This document shows positions 12,385-25,849 of a stretch of DNA of 64,000 nucleotides, piece by piece; within the stretch, counting starts at the first letter, position 1, and each line of letters starts with the position of its first letter. A program made the position numbers and the translations under genes. The stretch comes from Symsagittifera roscoffensis. Lineage: Eukaryota > Xenacoelomorpha > Acoela > Convolutidae. Below the pieces are notes generated by a model that was not told the origin of the DNA, made no database searches, and was given only the letters and a program-made list of their open reading frames with translations. The stretch lies in assembly GCF_963678635.1 (NCBI RefSeq), contig NC_087069.1:2122166-2186165 (forward strand). Reading direction: 5' to 3'.

Positions 12385-13970
12385 ACTCAAGTAAAATGTC
12401 GAACGCTAAAAACTCATGTTCAGTGCTTTCTAATTCTTCAATACCATTTGCAATGCTTTCTGGCGTTGCTGTGCCTCCGTCGCCAATCGCCGCACCAGAG
12501 ACAGCATCATCTGTTCGTCCGACACCAGTAACCCCTTTGCGAGCACCATCGCGGCCTTTTGCCTCGCCGATACCGCCGTGATATGGGCATCCAAATAACC
12601 CTCTGCGACATTTCCGTTCATGCTGCTCGTTGGTACATCAGTGCCAGTCTCAGCAGTAGCAGCCAAGCTAACTGGATTCCTATAAACCGACATCAACGTA
12701 TCAGAAGTTTCAATGGCCATCACCATCAGCGTTTCCTCATTATCGGGAAAAAAGACGACCACATAATAATCAGATAACCTACATTCCCACGGAATCACGA
12801 GCCAATGAGCCTAAGGAACCACAAGAACACGAGAACGGAGATCCCAAAGGAAGCCGCAAAGTGGATCATGCACCGCCAGAGAATGTAGACGAAACAGTAA
12901 GTTGAATAATTAGTTTTAAAAGCAAACACGTTATACAAGATTAAAATGTTTTGGGTGAACTAAAGATAAGAAGGTTTTTTAAACTAAGTCATATCAATTT
13001 TAGCGACTTTGAAAAATCTTCCGAGCTAAAAACCCGATAATTAACGAAAATCACAAACAATTCGTTTTACAGATTGCGATGATAAAAAAAAGGAACCATG
13101 GCCCATATGTAACAATTGACCTTGTTCAGCGCCAATGTCACGTTTTTGTTTACATGCACAGTGATGCTCGAAAAAACTATGGTCAACATCACGGTAGAGC
13201 TGAGCATAAATCCTACAAATACCTTTTTAAATGCAAAACAGTGATTCGAACAAGAGTGTCCCACAAAATTCCAGTCTGGCTAGTGAAGGGTATGAAATGG
13301 TATTATACTGAGTCGAGGCCCCATTTAAAGAGGGTCAATATGAACTACGTTTTTCAGCGTGCTTTTCGGGACATCGAAAACCTGAAGACGTCTCAACTGT
13401 TTTTCGTCATTTCATTTGGCAACGAGGTGCTCCGCATTGCCCCACTAGTCGATCAATTCAAACGCCAGGTAGATCGGTAGATCAATATTATGTTTATATT
13501 TCGTCCAAAGGGATTTTTAAATCAAAGTAGAAACCGACATGAAAACTCATGTAATTATTTTCATTTTTCATAGTTTAGCATCATAAGCTTGAATTAGCCG
13601 AAGCACTCTCTCGCAAGGTTGCGAAGCTTATGCATTTGTCTAGCAGCGCTATGTTCCAAGTGGAGAAGCTGAAGAAGCAAGCTTCAGACGTTCACCAATA
13701 AACTGGACGGTTATACGTAAAAAGAGATTCTGCAGGCAATGCAATCCCGATAAATTTCAGAATTTTAGGTCTGCTAGATGCAGCGTGCACAGATCTTCTA
13801 TCAGCAGATGACGACATCTCATGAGCTGTCGAGTAAAAGTACAAAACTTTAATCAAAGCAGAAGTGGGGAACCGATGATCTGAAGAAGGTGGTTGACTAT
13901 GAGTCGAAACTGCTGAATTATGGATCAAAGAGAAAGCTTCAGCCGCTTGAAAAATCCACAAGCCTGAAAC
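12385..13970 (+). pseudogene. Degenerate spliced gene of unknown family, copy 2
   Basis: Counterpart of the pseudogene at 7,104-8,700. The same Ser/Pro-rich frame (from about 12,385) carries the same interrupting stops. The charged exon ends at 12,896, the donor GTAAGT starts at 12,897, and the acceptor precedes 13,073. Because of the roughly 17-bp difference near 13,250, the second exon is open for longer here (to 13,480, 133 codons from the ATG at 13,079). It ends in a basic, aromatic-rich stretch (MKWYYTESR, NYVFQRAFRD). This may be the ancestral frame, with unit 1 the damaged copy, or the reverse. No family recognised. Confidence 0.4.
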
Positions 13971-14938
13971 ATACCGCCAGCGAGATCGAAAGTTTTCCAA
14001 ATGAAGTTCAGGAAGAGTTGCAGAGTCGTGTATTGACTCAAAGCCGGGTCGGCAAATGTGATCTGAAACTTCCAGTTTTTGGAAGAGGTACTTATAATTT
14101 TAACGATTCAATAATTTTTTCCTAAAAAAAATTCAGCCTTAACCTACGTTTTTACTTTCTTTTTTACTAGATTTGATTGCTGTGCAACCATTCAAGAGAG
14201 ATGATGTGTTAATGGGTTAACACGGCAAATCATTCACCAATATCCATGCCGACTAGTTTTGACTCCAACCAGGAGTTCTTAGTGAATACGTATTGGAAGT
14301 TGCGGGTCTTTCTATCGACGCTTCACATGAGGACTGCCATGTTTGATGAAGGGAAATTTGGCTGGGTCGTTTAGGGAACCACGCCAACCAGAAGAAAAAC
14401 GAGACCAACACCAAGAAGGTAGAAGTTGTAATTTCATTATTATTTGAAAGAGTAGTCAGATTGAAAGCAAGGAGAGACATTGTACTTTTCGAGCCACTGC
14501 GCTTTGACTGTAGAGACAAGGTTGCTCAAGCGTTGTTTGGCGCCAGCAGTTGAACAAAACATGTTTGTTTATTTGTCGATGTATCACAAAACAGTTGTCG
14601 ATGTATCACAAAAAATATTTCTCCTTTGCTTAAATTATTTTATCTTGTGTCGTAATCAAGAAATTTTTTTGATCGGCCAGCACAAAGCCGAGTTTATAAA
14701 TGACTGCTTTTCTTTTAAATTTAAGTCCAACAGAACACTGGAAAGGTCCCGTGGGGAGCGAAGAGGATTGGAAGAGTTTCACTTCGGATTCAACGACGAG
14801 TACGGGGACATCAAGCCAACCTCGTCTGCTCATGAGACCAAACCAAGTGATTTTGATAATTATGGTTTTAAACTTTAATTTCGTTTCGAATTCTCTGTCA
14901 GTCTTAATTTCGAATCAAGTCAAATTTTTGCGGAATCC

Positions 14939-15005
14939 TTTGTCGCGGAATCCTCAACATTGCTACGTTTCTTTGATCTTTTTTGATGTTTCGGGTTCCT
15001 CAAAT
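14939..15005 (+). repeat. Third copy of the unit boundary (67 bp)
   Basis: The first 67 bp of the tandem unit recur here, from TTTGTCGCGGAATCC to GGGTTCCTCAAA, after which similarity stops. Three copies of this short block bracket the two units. That is the pattern expected from unequal exchange between short direct repeats. Confidence 0.88.
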
Positions 15006-18000
15006 CAATTGTCGCTCAGATACAATAACTCATTAGTTAACAAAAGTGAGGTCAAATAAACAGTTACTCGGGTCCTCCTCACCTTTTCAGGCTAAAATTA
15101 ACCGGATGTTGCCGATAGTATCATTTGGGAGCCACCCAGACTCATTGTCGGAAAATGGTACCAGTATAAGAAGTGGGTCCCACCAAAAATACAGATGGGT
15201 CCACAAAAACACCAGTAAAAAATAAATTTATGTTTTCGAATAGAAAGCCTAAAAACTTTTCTACTCATCTTGATTTTTAAGGACCCAGCTAACATAATTG
15301 TACCCCGAAAAACCTTTCACGCGTTTTACTATGAATCTTGTTAACTACTATCCACTCTCTGGTATACCTTGTAACGAGTCTCCCTATATAAAAACAGATT
15401 GAGTTTTGTCGCAATGACGTGATCTTGTTTTTCTCAGAAATACTTTTTGTCGCATCCCTATTGCAATAGAGGCTAAACAGTTAACCAAAACTTATATGTT
15501 TAACTGAGACTAGCTGACGTGACCCTATGGTTTTTGTGTACGTAATTGTTTCTTATGGCCGAAAACAAGCCGACATGGCCATCTGGCTTCGTATACGTAA
15601 ATACTGTTTCCAATGGTTGTTCTTGGTGGCGGTAGCTTCGTTGACTCTTGACGACATCGAGTCCGTTTGTCTCGTTTAATAGTTTTTTCGTCTCGTCTCT
15701 GGTCCGACGGGATATGTAGGGCATACCACTAGCGTTGGTTACTTGAGCTCCGTTTTAACACTGGACTCGTCGGAATTGATCCTGGGTTTTGTTCTGCTGT
15801 TGTGAGGTCAGCATCCTCCATCAAGCTAAATAATTCTTTCAAGGTATGTTAGCTCTCCGGCTCCTTCTTGCTCTTTGAGCTGAATCTGTTCAGCTACAGG
15901 AAAGGGGTACTTAGTTTTCAGTATTCCGGATCTGGGGCGGTTTTTCAGCTCTAGAACTCCATAAGGCCACGATTGCAGAAACCTTACTTTCACCGCTAGT
16001 TTGACATTGCTCCATCAAAATTGGTCGCTTGTCATTGACGTAAAAAGCTGAAAAATTTTTCCCCGGATGTAACTGGTAAGATGCCGGATCGAATACTCTT
16101 CCAGAGTACAGAGAGTTGACTATGTATCCCAGCTTCGAAAACTTGAACTCAAACCCAAATTTACGGCAATGGATGGCAGCAGTTGACCATTTTTTTGCCA
16201 AGAGCTCTTCCGTTTGGATTTTGCAAAACATCACTAGATTCCAACTCTGTTGGCTCATTTCCGACGGCTTGGTTTTGCGACCGTTTCTCTAATGTCCTTG
16301 TTCCTTTGGCCAAATGTTTTTCTTCTTTACGCAGAAAAAAGCAGTTAGGTGTCTGGGAAAGTCCATGAAGATTATTTTGAGCGTTGTGTTTAGTTAGGGC
16401 GGTACCTCCTAAATGATGGTTCATTTTTCAACTATAGCTTGTGGTGCTAGATTCGGCTCTGCTTTCTTTCCCGCAACTGCTGCTGCTGTATATCCAAAAA
16501 CACCCACCACATAAAATCACAAACCCGAAAAAAGTAGACTAGATGGACTTTTTTCACTGACGGCTATTTTCGGAAGTTCCAGATTTTTTTTGACATAGGT
16601 TTAAATACGAGGGTATAAGATTGGTTCCTCCGAAGACGTCTCCCGTTTCGTTCAGAAGACGTCTCCCAATTGCATTTGCCAGAGTTGATGATTTTGCAGA
16701 ATAAGAAAAACATTTCGAGGAACAAGAGATTATGGTTATACTCAAGGCCAGCTTTTGTTTATACGCTGTAACGTAATGCGCTTGAAGATCAAAACTGCGT
16801 GGACAATTATTATTGGACATTATTACTGCGCGAGCCAAGACCAATGCCTAATTTAATAATAAAGCAAATACATCAACCATACTGTAACTCTACACAAGCC
16901 CATATAATCGATGCCGAGACCAATCATCTCGCGAGATAAATTTCTGAGTAAAATTTATATAAAGTATATAAAGGAATTTGACCTAGCTGCGAAACAGAGA
17001 ACTACCAGAGTCGACTGTACTCTAATGTTGACATCGAGGAGCCTGAACGTGAGCCTGGTAACTAGTTCACTCGCAAACTCACAGCTGTCTCCCCAGATAT
17101 CTATGCGTAACCCCCGAAGCTCTTTGGTTTCTGCGAAAGAAACGCAACCGTTTTGACGCAAGAAACTAGGTCGTTTCTGAATCCAGTAAACGTTTTCTCA
17201 GATTTACAAAAGGTCGTAAAGTGAGCGACTATTTCGGCTATTTTGCTTGTAGAACGTGTCTAGCAGAAGGAACCCAAGTTTTAAAGCCTGTCATTTCAAG
17301 CCGAGATCAAAAATTGGAAATTGATAAGCATTTCCAGTGTTTTTCGCCTTAGCCAAATCAGACTTAAAATCTTCGGCAGGTCCCCGTTTCATAAAAAGGC
17401 GAGTAACCAAAAAACGGATCGAAAAGTAAATCTACATTTTGCGCTACCTTTTTTACCGCGTCTTTTTCTCGATGAGTCCTTTTTAGCCACGCCCATTAGT
17501 CCTTGGAGGCTAATTCTGTGGCATCGAGCGCAAAATTGAATTTGCTGCCAATTTCTCTCGAATCTTTTTGGAATGCGCCACTGTTGTAGTGTCGCTAGTG
17601 CTCTCTAATGAGTAGTCGTTCGAGGAATCAATTAGTTTGAAAACTGAGTATGATGGTGCCTGAATAAGGAAGCGGTTGCTGCTCTTTCTGATGGCTGCTG
17701 GAAGAGCTAATAATTGTGAGGTTGCTGACGCTCTTGATGTCGGGGTTCCTGATGATCCTTTAATTGACGAGGTTCCTAACTGTTCTGAAGGTGCCAGAAG
17801 TGTTACTGGAGGTTGCTGATGGTTTATAACACTAAACGGGGCATATTCAGGTAGTATTTTTTCTGAAAAATAAACTTGACCAGGCTCCTCGTTTTTCGTT
17901 CCACGGTATTTTCTTGAGGGCCCTTGGAAATAACTTCTGCAAAATTCCTGCCCTACTGCAATCGAATGACTGCGTTGCCGTAGTAATGCTTTTTTTCATT

Positions 18001-18189
18001 CAAGATGTCAATTTCTTATGTAGTTCTATCGACCATTTCTGAAGCTATTCTTTGCACCTTTCGATATTTTTTCGCCAATTCTTTTCCTTAAATTTTGTCA
18101 AGAATTAGGCGTATTATGTTTTTGATCATTATCTGATGCTATTGAAAAATGATTCCACAATTGTTGCGCCATCATTTTTTCGTTCATCG
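15006..18189. other. No supported gene
   Basis: Only short open frames occur. The longest are on the minus strand at 15,911-16,258 and 16,161-16,424, overlapping in different frames, and neither resembles a family I know. No RNA gene, terminal repeat or coding exon with good splice sites could be supported. Confidence 0.45.
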
Positions 18190-18560
18190 AAGAGTTGTAT
18201 GTCGGTTTATGTCGATTCGTATGTCTTTTTTTATGTCGATTTGTATGTCGGTTTTTATGTTGATTCCTGCGTCGGTTTATGTGGGTTCGTATTTCGGTTA
18301 GTTTGTCTGTCGATTCTTATGACGGTTTGTGCCGATTCGTATGTCGGTTTGTATAGAAAGCGCATGTAGATTTTTATGTCGGTTTGTTTGCTGATTCGTA
18401 CGTCGGTTTTTCTCGATTCTTATGTCAGCTACTTTGTCTGTCGATTCGTATGTCGGTTTGTGTCGATTCGTATGTCGGTTTGTGTCAATTCCTATCTTGG
18501 GGTTTGTTTGTCGGTTTGTACGTCGAGTCGTATGTCCATTCGTGATTCGGTTTGTAGTTT
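18190..18560 (+). repeat. Minisatellite, TATGTCGGTTTGTGTCGATT-type
   Basis: Some fifteen or more imperfect copies of an 11-bp half unit (TATGTCGGTTT or TGTCGATTCGT) alternate to give a unit of about 22 bp. Substitutions are frequent, so the array is not young. Short open frames through it are products of the repeat. Confidence 0.88.
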
Positions 18561-21500
18561 TGGTTGAGTTCAGCGGATTCGAATTTGATCAAATTGAAAT
18601 TCAGCTTGATTTCAAGAGTTCCACTATTGAAAGAATTCAGAAGACTTTCAAACTGAATTGGAAAGATTTGCAGTGATGAATGATTGTAGAGGACTTTATT
18701 TAAGTTATCCAGCTTATTCCGTAATTATTAATTTGCTTATTCGGAAAGCTAATTGTGTTTAAAATGCAGTATGGTTTTTAGGACTTAACATAAGTTGGTC
18801 AAAAGTGGGTTAAGCTTAATAACCAGCGGATAGTCTTCATTGCCAACTAAAGAGTCATTAATTGAATCGCGATTTTTCTATGCCAACCAAAACAGTCACT
18901 TATTGTTTCTTGAGTTTGTTTATTGCTGATTAAATGATTTTCAAACATTTGAATTCATGTTCCAAGATTATCAGTCGCTCCTCAAATGGTTAAATGTGGA
19001 AATCCGAGTAGATCAATTGTTCGAACTACCCACTTTAACAACCAAGTAACTTTTTAGGTGAATAGTACAGAGATAAGAATGTGGAGCGAAAACTGGAAAA
19101 TATGAAATGATGTGCTTTTTTTCTGTTATGTGACCGAATATTGTGTTCACTCAAAAAAATTTAGGGTAAGTTTACCTTGAATTTAACCGTGTAATATGAA
19201 GACAAGTTTAAAAGATTCTGGTTAGAATTATTTTTATAAATCTTTTTATAAGCTTGGTTTTTTCGGCTAATTGTAGTGTTGTTTTCCCAATTTTTATAAC
19301 TATCCTCCAAACACAATTTAACAGGAGTTTTCGTTATAAAATATCCCCCATCCACAAAGTTTGTTGATCCGTCTGAAATAATGAATTTTTCCAGTTCATA
19401 TCATAGGATCGTTTCAGGTCAAAATTTAAATGCTGACTGCGTCCTGAGTTTGATTGACACATGTAATTGCTCATCTCAAGTTCTGCTCAGTTGCAGTTAA
19501 CAAATTGCGTTTCCGTTGACAAGCCTTGCAGTTTTACAAAATTGCTAAATCCCAAATCGTTTGTTGCAGTTCAAATCAATCTGAAATACTGACCATTTCG
19601 TTCCAATTAAAATAATTTTTAACTCAATAATAAAAACTCAATAAAAGGACTGACAACCTAAAACGAATTTAGAACCTAAAATTTTAATAACACATGTGGA
19701 TCAACCGTACAACCCCTCCCCCCAATCAATTTAGGGAGTAAAAAACCGTTTCTTCAGTATTACTTAATCTCAAATGTCAGATGTTATGTTTAATTAAGAC
19801 TTTTAATCTATGTTCTTTATAAATCGTCTGTAACACAAAAGGTACAAAAGAGGGCTCTACGGTATATCACATAAGGGGAGAGGTTGCACGGCGGTTGATC
19901 CTGTTTATTTTCAAACTGAATTCAAAATATTTTTTCAAATATTTCAGATCTGATTGGATTTAATTTTGATAAGATTTTAATTACCGATCGATCCGACATG
20001 ACTGGCTTCGATTGCAAAAGTAAGTTATCATTAACCTGAATCGTTTTTCTTCAAATGTCATTTTTTTCATACTGTTTTCTGAATGTTTTCAAGACGGGGT
20101 AACTAAATGGTTGTTTTTGTGTCTCAGATGAACCCTTACAACCAATGCCAGACCTTATTACTAGTTAAAGGGGCCATACGCTCAACTCGCGGTCTTAGCT
20201 ACCGGGTTATTTTGGCATTGACATCGTAATTTTTTGCGAAAGAATTTAAATGGGAAAGTTTTCCGCTAGAATAAATCCTCGGTGCTTTAGCGGAAGACCC
20301 CCTCATCTGCGTTTTACCTTCAGGTTATGTTATGTTTGACTAAAACCGTTAACGGATCTGTTGGTCTAGACGCAATGACTGTGGTAACAAAGCCAGAGCT
20401 CGGCGGATCAATTCCTTGCCAACACAGTCTATTTTAACACGAAACGAAGTAAAGGTGTTTCAAAGTTATCGTGACCTAAAAGCCATTTTTGGTTTAAAAA
20501 AATGAGTAAATCATAATAAAATGTAAGGCTCATTTCATCTCCACAAAAAATCAAACAAAATTAATTGTAATTTTGCTGATTTTCGTTAAATAAGTGATGC
20601 TGGTTTCACATCCTAAAGGTGTATATTCATAAGTTTGATATGACAATGTTCCAAGATTTGATCCTGTATTTAACTGTCAGTGGTTAAGAATTTGATCTTT
20701 GAATCCGCAGTGCGCTCAATTTTTTGTCAGTTTGGGAATTGAATATTTTGCGGATTCCACTAACACTTATTCAAATTTCTTGTTTTTCTTTTCATTTCAG
20801 AATGAGCTCAACAGTTCTCGCAAAAAAGCAACATGGTCCGCCATTTTGCTGAAAAACGATGGGAGAAGAGAGAGAGGATAAGAGCCAATAAAAGATCTAG
20901 GCTCAAACAAAAGCTGTTCTATTCCACTAGGAAAATTATGTCTTTGTGCGGCACACCAATGATGGGTACCAAGTACCATTTGGAAATGTTTAAGAATTTT
21001 AATTTTCAATTGTAAATGTTTTGGAAAATGTTTAAAAAATTGTCTCTGGAATCCAGGAACATAGAGACACAAAATTGTGCGCGTATCCAGTGCACTGTTT
21101 GGCCTTTTAATGCAATTTGATCAATGTAACTTGAATTGCTAGGTTTCATTATACCTAAAAAAAGAAATTTTCATTTGAATATCAAATACCAGCGCAGAAA
21201 GGTGGGCAGTTTTGATAGCGTCCATACAAAATTGTCATACTTTTCAGAATAAATACAAGAAAAACACTTTTTCATACACCTAAAAAACGCGAACAGAAGA
21301 AATATACGAAGTATACGTTCTCGCGAGAGAAATTACGTTGATGAAGAGATAGTTTGTTTTATGCTGATTTGGAATAACTGGCATGTTTTTCATACAAATC
21401 CCGACTTCCAAAACATACGGCGAAAACGTCGTTGCGTATGAAAGTTTTTTAAAAAAAGCAAGGAAGCCCAGCCTCCTCCGGTAACCATGTGAACTCACCT

Positions 21501-21694
21501 CAACCCCGACTTCCCCCATGGCCCAAAGGGCAATTATTTTATAATCAATCTTTCTATCAGCAGTGTTTGCTTGGTAGTGTAATACCTACCCATGACACAC
21601 CTCCTGCTAATCGATCAAACAAGAGAATCTACGCGACCCACGAAATCTACATGATATCAATCCACGTCATCCATCACTGAGCAGAGATGCAACT
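18561..21694. other. No supported gene
   Basis: AT-rich sequence with short, unrelated open frames. Near 20,700-20,760 there are GAATCCGCA and TTGCGGATTCC words like those in the tandem units at 4.2 and 9.5 kb, perhaps another fragment of the same small repeat. Nothing else stands out. Confidence 0.45.
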
Positions 21695-23890
21695 TGCAAA
21701 CCACACGTACATAGATCAAACTACAAAAGCTTGCCTTAAAACACAAAAACTGCAAAGCTTTATTAAACCCCGATTCGGCGCAATTTGATTGGAGTTTCAG
21801 TTATAGTATTGCTACTTGTTTTTTTATCTGATTTAAAAAAATTTTATTAGCTACCAATCAGATTCTGTAAATAAAAGCTGAATTTAAAAAAAATTGTCTG
21901 ATTTCACCAGCCAGAACAATATCAGAAAGCTGGAAAAATTGATATCACAACCTAGCGTATCCAGTGTTCAATCAATTCTTTTGACACCAGGAGGTAAGAT
22001 CAGGATTAAGATCAGTTTTAGACTACAATGACAAAATATCTATCCGGGCAAGAATTGATAGTATAAAAACAGACAGTGTACACAATCGGAAACGAATCTA
22101 AAAAATAAAATTCATTACCATTTCATTAAGCAGACAATTTTTTGGGTACGATCGTCTCGCCACAGAAAAAAAACGCCTAAAAATTTTGATTCAAGAATTT
22201 GTACAGCCAAGATAAACTCACAAAAATAGTTTCGCCATCAAATGACGCAATAAGAGGTGACCAAACTAAAAAAATGCCTGAAATCGTATTGAAAAAAAGC
22301 AAAACAAAATTAGAATATACAAAATAATGCTATAAAATGAAAAAAAAAACATTATTAAATAAAAATCTCACTTCTGGTAAAACCGCAAAAAAATGTATCT
22401 TGGGTATTATAATCGGATAAAAATTATATAGCTCGTATAAACTATAAGCATGGGCGCGACCTCTATTGAAAATGAGCAGAAACCATCATTGTAATTGAAA
22501 TAATACATAAGCGCGTAACATATCACGCGCAAATTCTGTTAGCAAACTTTTTAACTGGAAAATGTCAAGCAACCTTTGCTTGCAATAAACACCCTTGCAA
22601 ATCTACCAAGTGAATAGCTACCAAAAAAAACATTTTATTTGCCTCGGTTTAAACTGAGAGAATTTAAGTAGGCAGTTCATATAAGTGTCCTTATTCTGCA
22701 ATATGGCGTTTCAGTTTATGGATTAAAGTTTAAGCATTCTAGAAAATTTAACTATTGAATGCTTATAAATACCACGTCTATGAGCTTCTGAAATTTGTTC
22801 TCAAATCTGTGAACAACTTACATAGTTAGTCTTCTTTGAACAACATATTTACCTTCAAAATTCACTTTTGCTTTCGGATTCTTTTAGCAAAAAGAAAACT
22901 AAAAATTTGATACGGTTGACAGAATGCAACTTGCATAACAAACTTAATACCTTGGAATTATTGCTAGTGGGAATTGAAAGCAGTTAAGTAAACATCATAA
23001 TTTCAAAACCTCATGTTGAATTCAGTAATTCGAAATGTTCAGACATATTTTTTGATTACGAATAAGGTAAAGGTGACTCCATTGGTTAAATACTGGTGAA
23101 TGAACCTCTAGAGGAGTCAAGCTTTTTGTGTGAAAAAATGAGCCTCCAAAACCGTCTGTTTTTTTGAGATGTTTCAATTTTTTGTCTCTTCTCAGTAAAT
23201 AATTTTAAAGAATTTTGTTTCTCGATGTTCGTTTTTCTCTCAAGTCATTGGAGTTTCTCTACACTAAATGGTCAATGCGTTGTCAACCTGTAACTTTTTT
23301 CTTTTTTTTGTGTTTTTCAAACTTTGATTTTATGGGTGCAAAGATGCAAAACGTTTTTTTATTTTTGTATAGTAACATGGTTGTGGCAGCTGATTAGTTT
23401 GGTCATGATAAAGATCGGTAAATAGTTTTTGTATCTGCTCGTCAGTTGATCAGAGATTCTGTCGGAAAAAAAATTTTTGTTGCTATTTGATAATTTAGTT
23501 TTTGTTACTATTTGATAATTTAGTTTACCGTTACTAAGACCATGTTTACTTGCAGTAGAGTAAAAGTGCAGTCGCTTGGTGGATTCCATAGTCCCGTTGT
23601 CTGTCCTTTCCAGATTTTGTTGCATTATTTATAATTTAATTCAATATTTTTTCAGCAGAATTAATTTCTTTTTAAGTTGAGAAAACAGGATCTTGAGGTG
23701 CGTGAAAAACCCATCAGTTGTTCGTTACATAAAAGTCATCGCTATTCAGCTCATCACTTATAACTGTGCACAGAAAAAACGAAAGCATATCTAAGCTCTT
23801 CCAGACATATTTAACTTTGCGCAACACCTTATATTTCTTATTAAATTGCTTTCATTCGATTAAAGACTCATAACACAAACTAAATTGTCA
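21695..23890 (+). repeat. Long terminal repeat-like sequence, left copy
   Basis: This 2.2-kb block begins TGCAAACCACACG and ends AAATTGTCA, so it has TG and CA ends. It recurs in the same orientation at 53,409-55,677, and its first 300 bp recur at 46,710-47,005. Direct repeats of this kind flanking a shared internal region are what an LTR retroelement gives. I could not identify a target-site duplication outside the left and right copies. The block contains no gene I can support. It includes a piece found dispersed near 2.7 and 3.8 kb. Confidence 0.72.
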
Positions 23891-23893
23891 ATG

Positions 23894-24250
23894 TAGAATT
23901 GGCAATTCTACTGTCTTACATGCTATAGTAAACTGAGCGTAAGGTTGATTCGACATTAAGTTAAATAGTACAGCAAACAAAGGGTAAAAATCGAAACAGT
24001 TCAATCTTCGAAGATATCATCCCTCCTATGCCAAAAAAAAAAATTGACAAAATTGGCGAACCCCGCCCCCATGCAGTAGAATTGGCGATTCTACTGTCTT
24101 ACATGCTATAGTAACCTGAGCGTAAGATTGATTCGTCATTAAGTTAAGTGGTACAGCAAACAAAGGGTAAAGTTCGAAATAGTTCAATTTTCGAAGATAT
24201 CGTCCCACCTATGCCAGAAAAGAAAATTTGACAAAATTGGCGACCCTCCC
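23894..24250 (+). repeat. 183-bp tandem duplication with possible primer-binding site
   Basis: Two copies of a 183-bp unit (23,894-24,076 and 24,077-about 24,250) start TAGAATTGGC(A/G)ATTCTACTG and end with AAATTGGCGA followed by a C-rich run. TTGGCGA just inside a long terminal repeat resembles the primer-binding sites of Ty3/gypsy-type elements. The segment is absent from the copy B junction, where a deletion runs from inside the terminal repeat into the internal region. Confidence 0.55.
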
Positions 24251-25849
24251 TAAATCGGAATTAAGAAAGCTAAGGTTATGAAATTCAGAGGAGCGATACT
24301 AGAGATGATTTGACCCGGGCATACAAAAAACGGGACTCCTCAGACCTTTGAGGTGCAAGTGATGACGGTCCCCGGAAGAGTAAATGGCCCTATCAGAACT
24401 CGGAAACTAGCGGCGGTATTGGGTTCAATTTCTAGTATCTTGAAGGCCTAGTTAAGGAAAGCTTAAGTTTAGAACCCCTGACCCCCACTTCCAGTTTTAT
24501 GCCCTAAGTAAACAAACCCACCCCTAACTTCCGGAAGTCGTTTCTCGGCCTCCAATAATCACAGGGAGCTGAAAATTGGAGGGATGATAAGTATTAGCAA
24601 GATACATCTTGTGTTATAAATTGAATCAAATCCGGCGGTTGGGCCGGAAGCTATTAGCACTTGGAAAAACACCCCCTTAGACCAGAAATAGGCAATTTAT
24701 GCGAATTGATGAACGATGACATAATGATTTTTTGCGGCAATCGGCTTAATATACGAACCCCGAAAGAGGATTCCTTGTGAGTGAAAACCCTCCGGCGACT
24801 CCTTCCGGTGTTAATAGTATTTTCCGGAAAAAAAAGATAATGGACCTTAGAAATGGGATAACTGTTGAAGTATTAATGGGATTTGAATGGAACTTGGTTG
24901 TTAGGACCCCCATGAGATCTTGAACCCAAATTTGGAAGTTTGACCTTAAGCTGACTTTTGGGCGTTTTGACCTTTGGGCGTTTTGAAGTAGACAATTTAT
25001 ATCAAAATGGACGCGGTAAACATTGGGTTCAGTTTAGCTTGGCGAATAATCTATTAATAGCAATTCAACTAGACTAAAGAAAAGTAGTCCCAGAGCAATC
25101 TGATAGTAATAGGACCGCGGCATGAGAATTAAGTTTCCTAAATAGTTTGAACGGACGGGGATTTTACTTGGCTTCCCGGAGGTGACTTTTTAGTTTAATT
25201 TGACCCCTAATACACGAACTACGTTCCTTTGAAAGCTAGAAAGTCGGGATTGGAATAGAGTACAGATAGAATTTTTAGATGCTTGGAATGAACTAGCTAC
25301 CAATAAAAAGAGTCTCCCCCTGCCCTTGAGAGGTCCGACCGTTAACGGGATAATTTAAATAAAAAACTTGGGAGGATTACTGAGTAAACATAGCATGGTT
25401 ACGAGGTTGAGTTGAACTCGAGAGTTGAAGTTCACAGAGTTCAGAAATTGGTTGGTTAGAATAGTATGACATTTGTTTGCTTGGTCAAATTGTGACAGCT
25501 ACTGCAAACCCGGTATCTAATAAGTGTGAAAAGATCGATAAAGAAACCGAAGTTGGCACGTGGCAGAGTTGACAGGAGGAGGGATATAGTCTTAAAACAT
25601 GTGCGGACGGGTGAGTTAGGCGGATGTCAGGACTGATAGGGAATGGCATGACTGAAGTAAAACTAAGTGTAACGAAAGATAAGGAAATGGAGGGTACCGG
25701 AGAGCCTTTAAGAGTTAGAACCGTTGTTAGCTACCATTAAGAGTAGTTGGTTCTCGTCAGAAAAGAGAACAGTTGTAAGCTACTATTAAGAGTAGTTGGT
25801 TCTCAATCAGAGAAGAGAACAATTATTGCTAGTGAGCGACTTTGGCTGG

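Larger units (their letters stand above)
9384..14938 (+). repeat. Tandem duplication, unit 2 (5,555 bp)
   Basis: This is the second copy of 4,094-9,383. It is longer, mainly because it keeps about 280 bp around 13,970-14,255 that unit 1 has lost. It lacks about 17 bp near 13,250, which changes the frame of the embedded pseudogene. The extra segment contains an open stretch (13,889-14,125) and a pyrimidine-rich tract ending TTTTTTACTAG near 14,169. Unit 2 is probably closer to the ancestral form in that region. Confidence 0.93.
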
